DNA of 64,000 nucleotides, taken from positions 62,001 through 126,000 of the forward strand of contig NZ_LXEV01000016.1 of the NCBI RefSeq assembly GCF_001654965.1, in the 5' to 3' direction. Of the stretch, positions 61,943 through 64,000 are shown one piece after another. The notes below the pieces were generated by a model. It worked only from the letters and a program-made list of their open reading frames with translations, was not told the origin of the DNA and ran no database searches. Source of the DNA: Proteus hauseri ATCC 700826. GTDB lineage: Bacteria; Pseudomonadota; Gammaproteobacteria; Enterobacterales; Enterobacteriaceae. The first letter of the stretch is position 1. Each line of letters opens with the position of its first letter. A program made the translations under genes and the position numbers.

Positions 61943-62553
61943 TACATAGCCCCCATCAGATAAACTACAGTGAAGACACAGATCCAGACAACGTCAAGGA
62001 AGTGCCAGAACAGGCTTAAACAGCTTAAACGAGTACGGTTTACTTCTGTTAGACCACGACGTGAAACCTGGATCATCATGATTACAATCCAAATTAAGCC
62101 CGCAGTAACGTGAAGACCATGCGTTGAAACTAAAGCAAAGAAAGCTGATAAGAATGCGCTACGGTCAGGACCATAACCTTCTGCGATTAATTCATGGAAT
62201 TCATAGACTTCCATGATGACAAAACCTAAACCGAATAAGAAAGTGACAAATAACCAAAGATTAACTCGGCTGACACTACCTTTATTCATGCTCAGCATGG
62301 CAAAACCAAAAGTAATACTACTAAACAACAGTAAGAAGGTTTCTACCAAAACAAAAGGTAAGCTAAAAATTTCTTTACCTGATGGGCCATCTGCAATTCC
62401 GTTAACAAGCACCGCATAAGTTGCGAATAAGCTAGCAAACAGAATAAGGTCGCTCATTAAGTAGATCCAGAAGCCAAATACTTTCGTTGCTCCTGCATCG
62501 TGATGCCCATGATGCTCATGGGCGTTTGCGTTATTTACAGTTTGAGTAGACAT
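61942..62553 (-). CDS. cyoC: CyoC, cytochrome bo3 ubiquinol oxidase subunit III
   Basis: A 203-residue protein (E. coli 204) with five membrane helices. A His-rich N-terminus ([20 protein letters not shown]) and conserved [20 protein letters not shown] and [20 protein letters not shown] are characteristic. It belongs to the COX3 family and supports proton pumping and assembly. It overlaps cyoB and cyoD by one base each, so the genes are translationally coupled. Confidence 0.97.
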   Translation of the reverse strand: MSTQTVNNANAHEHHGHHDAGATKVFGFWIYLMSDLILFASLFATYAVLVNGIADGPSGKEIFSLPFVLVETFLLLFSSITFGFAMLSMNKGSVSRVNLWLFVTFLFGLGFVIMEVYEFHELIAEGYGPDRSAFLSAFFALVSTHGLHVTAGLIWIVIMMIQVSRRGLTEVNRTRLSCLSLFWHFLDVVWICVFTVVYLMGAM

Positions 62554-64000
62554 TATTTCACACCTGCTTCTTTCAGTTCTTCATAATGCTTATTCTCGAT
62601 AGCTTCAATCTCTGGGACTTGAACGTAGTAATCAACATCAGTATCAAAGCTCTTAACGATCCAAGTCACGATCATGCCAGCGAAGCCAACGATAGCTAAC
62701 CACCAGATATGCCAGATCATGGCAAAACCAAGTATTAAGCTAAATGCCGAAATAATCACACCTGCACTTGTGTTTTTAGGCATGTGGATTGGCTCATATT
62801 TAGCAGGGCGTTGATAAGCAGTACCCTTTTCTTTTTGATCCCACCAATCATCACGAGTTTTAACTTGTGGTTCTGTAGCGAAGTTATAGAAAGGTGCTGG
62901 AGAAGAGATTGACCATTCCAGAGTACGCCCACCCCACGGGTCACCGGTTAAATCGCGGTTTTCATGACGGTCACGGATACTAACGTAAATTTGTACTACT
63001 TGACATGCAATACCGATAGCAATCAGCACCGCACCACCAGCAGCAACGAGTAGCATTGGGTTAAATTCTGGGTTGATGTTTTGGCTTAAACGACGAGTCA
63101 TACCCATAAAACCAAGGATATACAGCGGCATAAATGCCATAAAGAAGCCGATAAACCAGAACCAGAATGCACGGATACCCCATTTTTCATTTAGTGTGAA
63201 GCCAAATGCTTTAGGGAACCAATAAGTCATACCCGCGAAACAACCAAAGACAACACCACCAATAATAACGTTATGGAAGTGCGCAATTAAAAATAGGCTG
63301 TTATGTAAAACGAAGTTTGCGCCAGGAACGGCTAATAGAACACCTGTCATCCCGCCGACAGAAAAAGTGATCAGGAAGCCGATAGTCCATAACATTGGGC
63401 TTTTATACTCAATGCGACCTTGGTACATCGTAAACAACCAGTTGAAGATTTTAACCCCGGTAGGTATGGCGATAATCATAGTGGCTATACCAAAGAAGGC
63501 ATTGACGTTTGCACCCGACCCCATAGTAAAGAAGTGGTGTAACCAAACAATAAATGACAATACGGTAATAACCACGGTCGCACCTACTAATGAGGTATAA
63601 CCAAATAGCCGTTTTTTCGAGAATGTTGCTGTAACTTCAGAGAAAACACCGAAGACAGGAAGAACAAGAATATAAACTTCTGGATGACCCCAAGCCCAAA
63701 CTAGGTTGATGTACATCATCATGTTACCGCCCATATCATTGGTAAAGAAATGCGTACCAAGATAGCGGTCTAAAGTGAGTAGGGTGATAGTGACGGTCAA
63801 AATTGGGAATGCAGCAATAATCAGGACGTTAGTACATAACGCTGCCCATGAGAATACTGGCATTTTCATCATGCTCATACCAGGTGCACGCATACGCAAG
63901 ATAGTCGCGAAGAAGTTAACACCTGTTAGTAGCGTACCAATACCGGATATCTGTAAACTCCATATCCAATAATCGACCCCGACCCCCGGATTGTATTCCA
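62553..64000 (-). CDS. cyoB: CyoB, cytochrome bo3 ubiquinol oxidase subunit I (5' end outside window)
   Basis: The C-terminal roughly 482 codons of a heme-copper oxidase catalytic subunit (full E. coli length 663). The frame is open to the right edge and reads [20 protein letters not shown] there, so the gene start is missing. The copper-B and cross-linked His segment is [17 protein letters not shown], the next pair is [10 protein letters not shown], and the heme ligands are in [12 protein letters not shown]. It reduces oxygen to water with electrons from ubiquinol and pumps protons. cyoC, D and E follow in one operon; cyoA should lie beyond the edge. Confidence 0.98.
   Translation of the reverse strand, partial: EYNPGVGVDYWIWSLQISGIGTLLTGVNFFATILRMRAPGMSMMKMPVFSWAALCTNVLIIAAFPILTVTITLLTLDRYLGTHFFTNDMGGNMMMYINLVWAWGHPEVYILVLPVFGVFSEVTATFSKKRLFGYTSLVGATVVITVLSFIVWLHHFFTMGSGANVNAFFGIATMIIAIPTGVKIFNWLFTMYQGRIEYKSPMLWTIGFLITFSVGGMTGVLLAVPGANFVLHNSLFLIAHFHNVIIGGVVFGCFAGMTYWFPKAFGFTLNEKWGIRAFWFWFIGFFMAFMPLYILGFMGMTRRLSQNINPEFNPMLLVAAGGAVLIAIGIACQVVQIYVSIRDRHENRDLTGDPWGGRTLEWSISSPAPFYNFATEPQVKTRDDWWDQKEKGTAYQRPAKYEPIHMPKNTSAGVIISAFSLILGFAMIWHIWWLAIVGFAGMIVTWIVKSFDTDVDYYVQVPEIEAIENKHYEELKEAGVK

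Overview
The window is chromosomal DNA of a low-GC enterobacterium, most likely Proteus or a close relative (Morganellaceae). This is inferred from the strong AT bias, from housekeeping proteins that are near-E. coli in sequence, from the E. coli-like backbone order (sbcCD-phoBR-brnQ ... acpH-queA-tgt-yajC-secDF-nrdR-ribD-ribH-nusB-thiL ... dxs-ispA-xseB-thiI ... yajL-panE-yajQ-yajR-cyoEDCB), and from a fimbrial operon headed by an MrpJ-type regulator. No rRNA, tRNA, prophage, insertion sequence or CRISPR array was seen.

Layout. 1-1011: long AT-rich regulatory region with CRP-like palindromes. 1027-6762: four genes for using extracellular RNA (porin, CpdB, T2 RNase lipoprotein, 5'-nucleotidase lipoprotein). 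7139-7649: decayed type II toxin-antitoxin pair. 7796-13487: nitroreductase, then SbcC/SbcD (minus). 13709-17569: phoB, phoR, brnQ (plus). 17657-23694: complete ydhYVWXUT oxidoreductase operon (minus). 24313-26073: gamma-glutamyltranspeptidase. 26312-30999: chaperone-usher fimbrial operon (FGL type) whose MrpJ-like regulator is out of frame at a run of ten A. 31656-33295: 2-Cys peroxiredoxin and acpH. 33403-43084: queuosine, Sec-accessory, riboflavin, NusB and ThiL genes (plus). 43210-49782: yjdM and a full rbsDACBKR ribose operon where E. coli carries pgpA. 50130-53251: dxs, ispA, xseB (minus). 53452-54903: thiI. 55047-56828: an AT-rich cassette I do not recognise, with a membrane-anchored PD-(D/E)XK-type nuclease-like protein, an OB-like domain in an overlapping frame and a secreted paralogue of that domain. 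56878-64000: yajL, panE, yajQ, yajR and the cytochrome bo3 genes cyoE, D, C, B (cyoB runs off the edge).

How the genes work together. The first operon reads as a pathway: surface RNase cuts RNA to cyclic nucleotides and oligonucleotides, the porin admits small products, and CpdB and the 5'-nucleotidase release nucleosides and phosphate. CRP-like sites about 52 bp apart upstream suggest catabolite/CytR-like control. The ydh operon looks like an anaerobic molybdo/tungsto-oxidoreductase chain. The rbs operon has RbsR-type operators at its promoter.

Most interesting: (1) the 55-57 kb nuclease/OB cassette, whose predicted topology puts a nuclease-like domain in the cytoplasm and the OB domain in the periplasm; (2) the homopolymer-disrupted MrpJ-like regulator, a candidate phase switch; (3) fifteen exact 9-residue repeats in the YdhT homologue.
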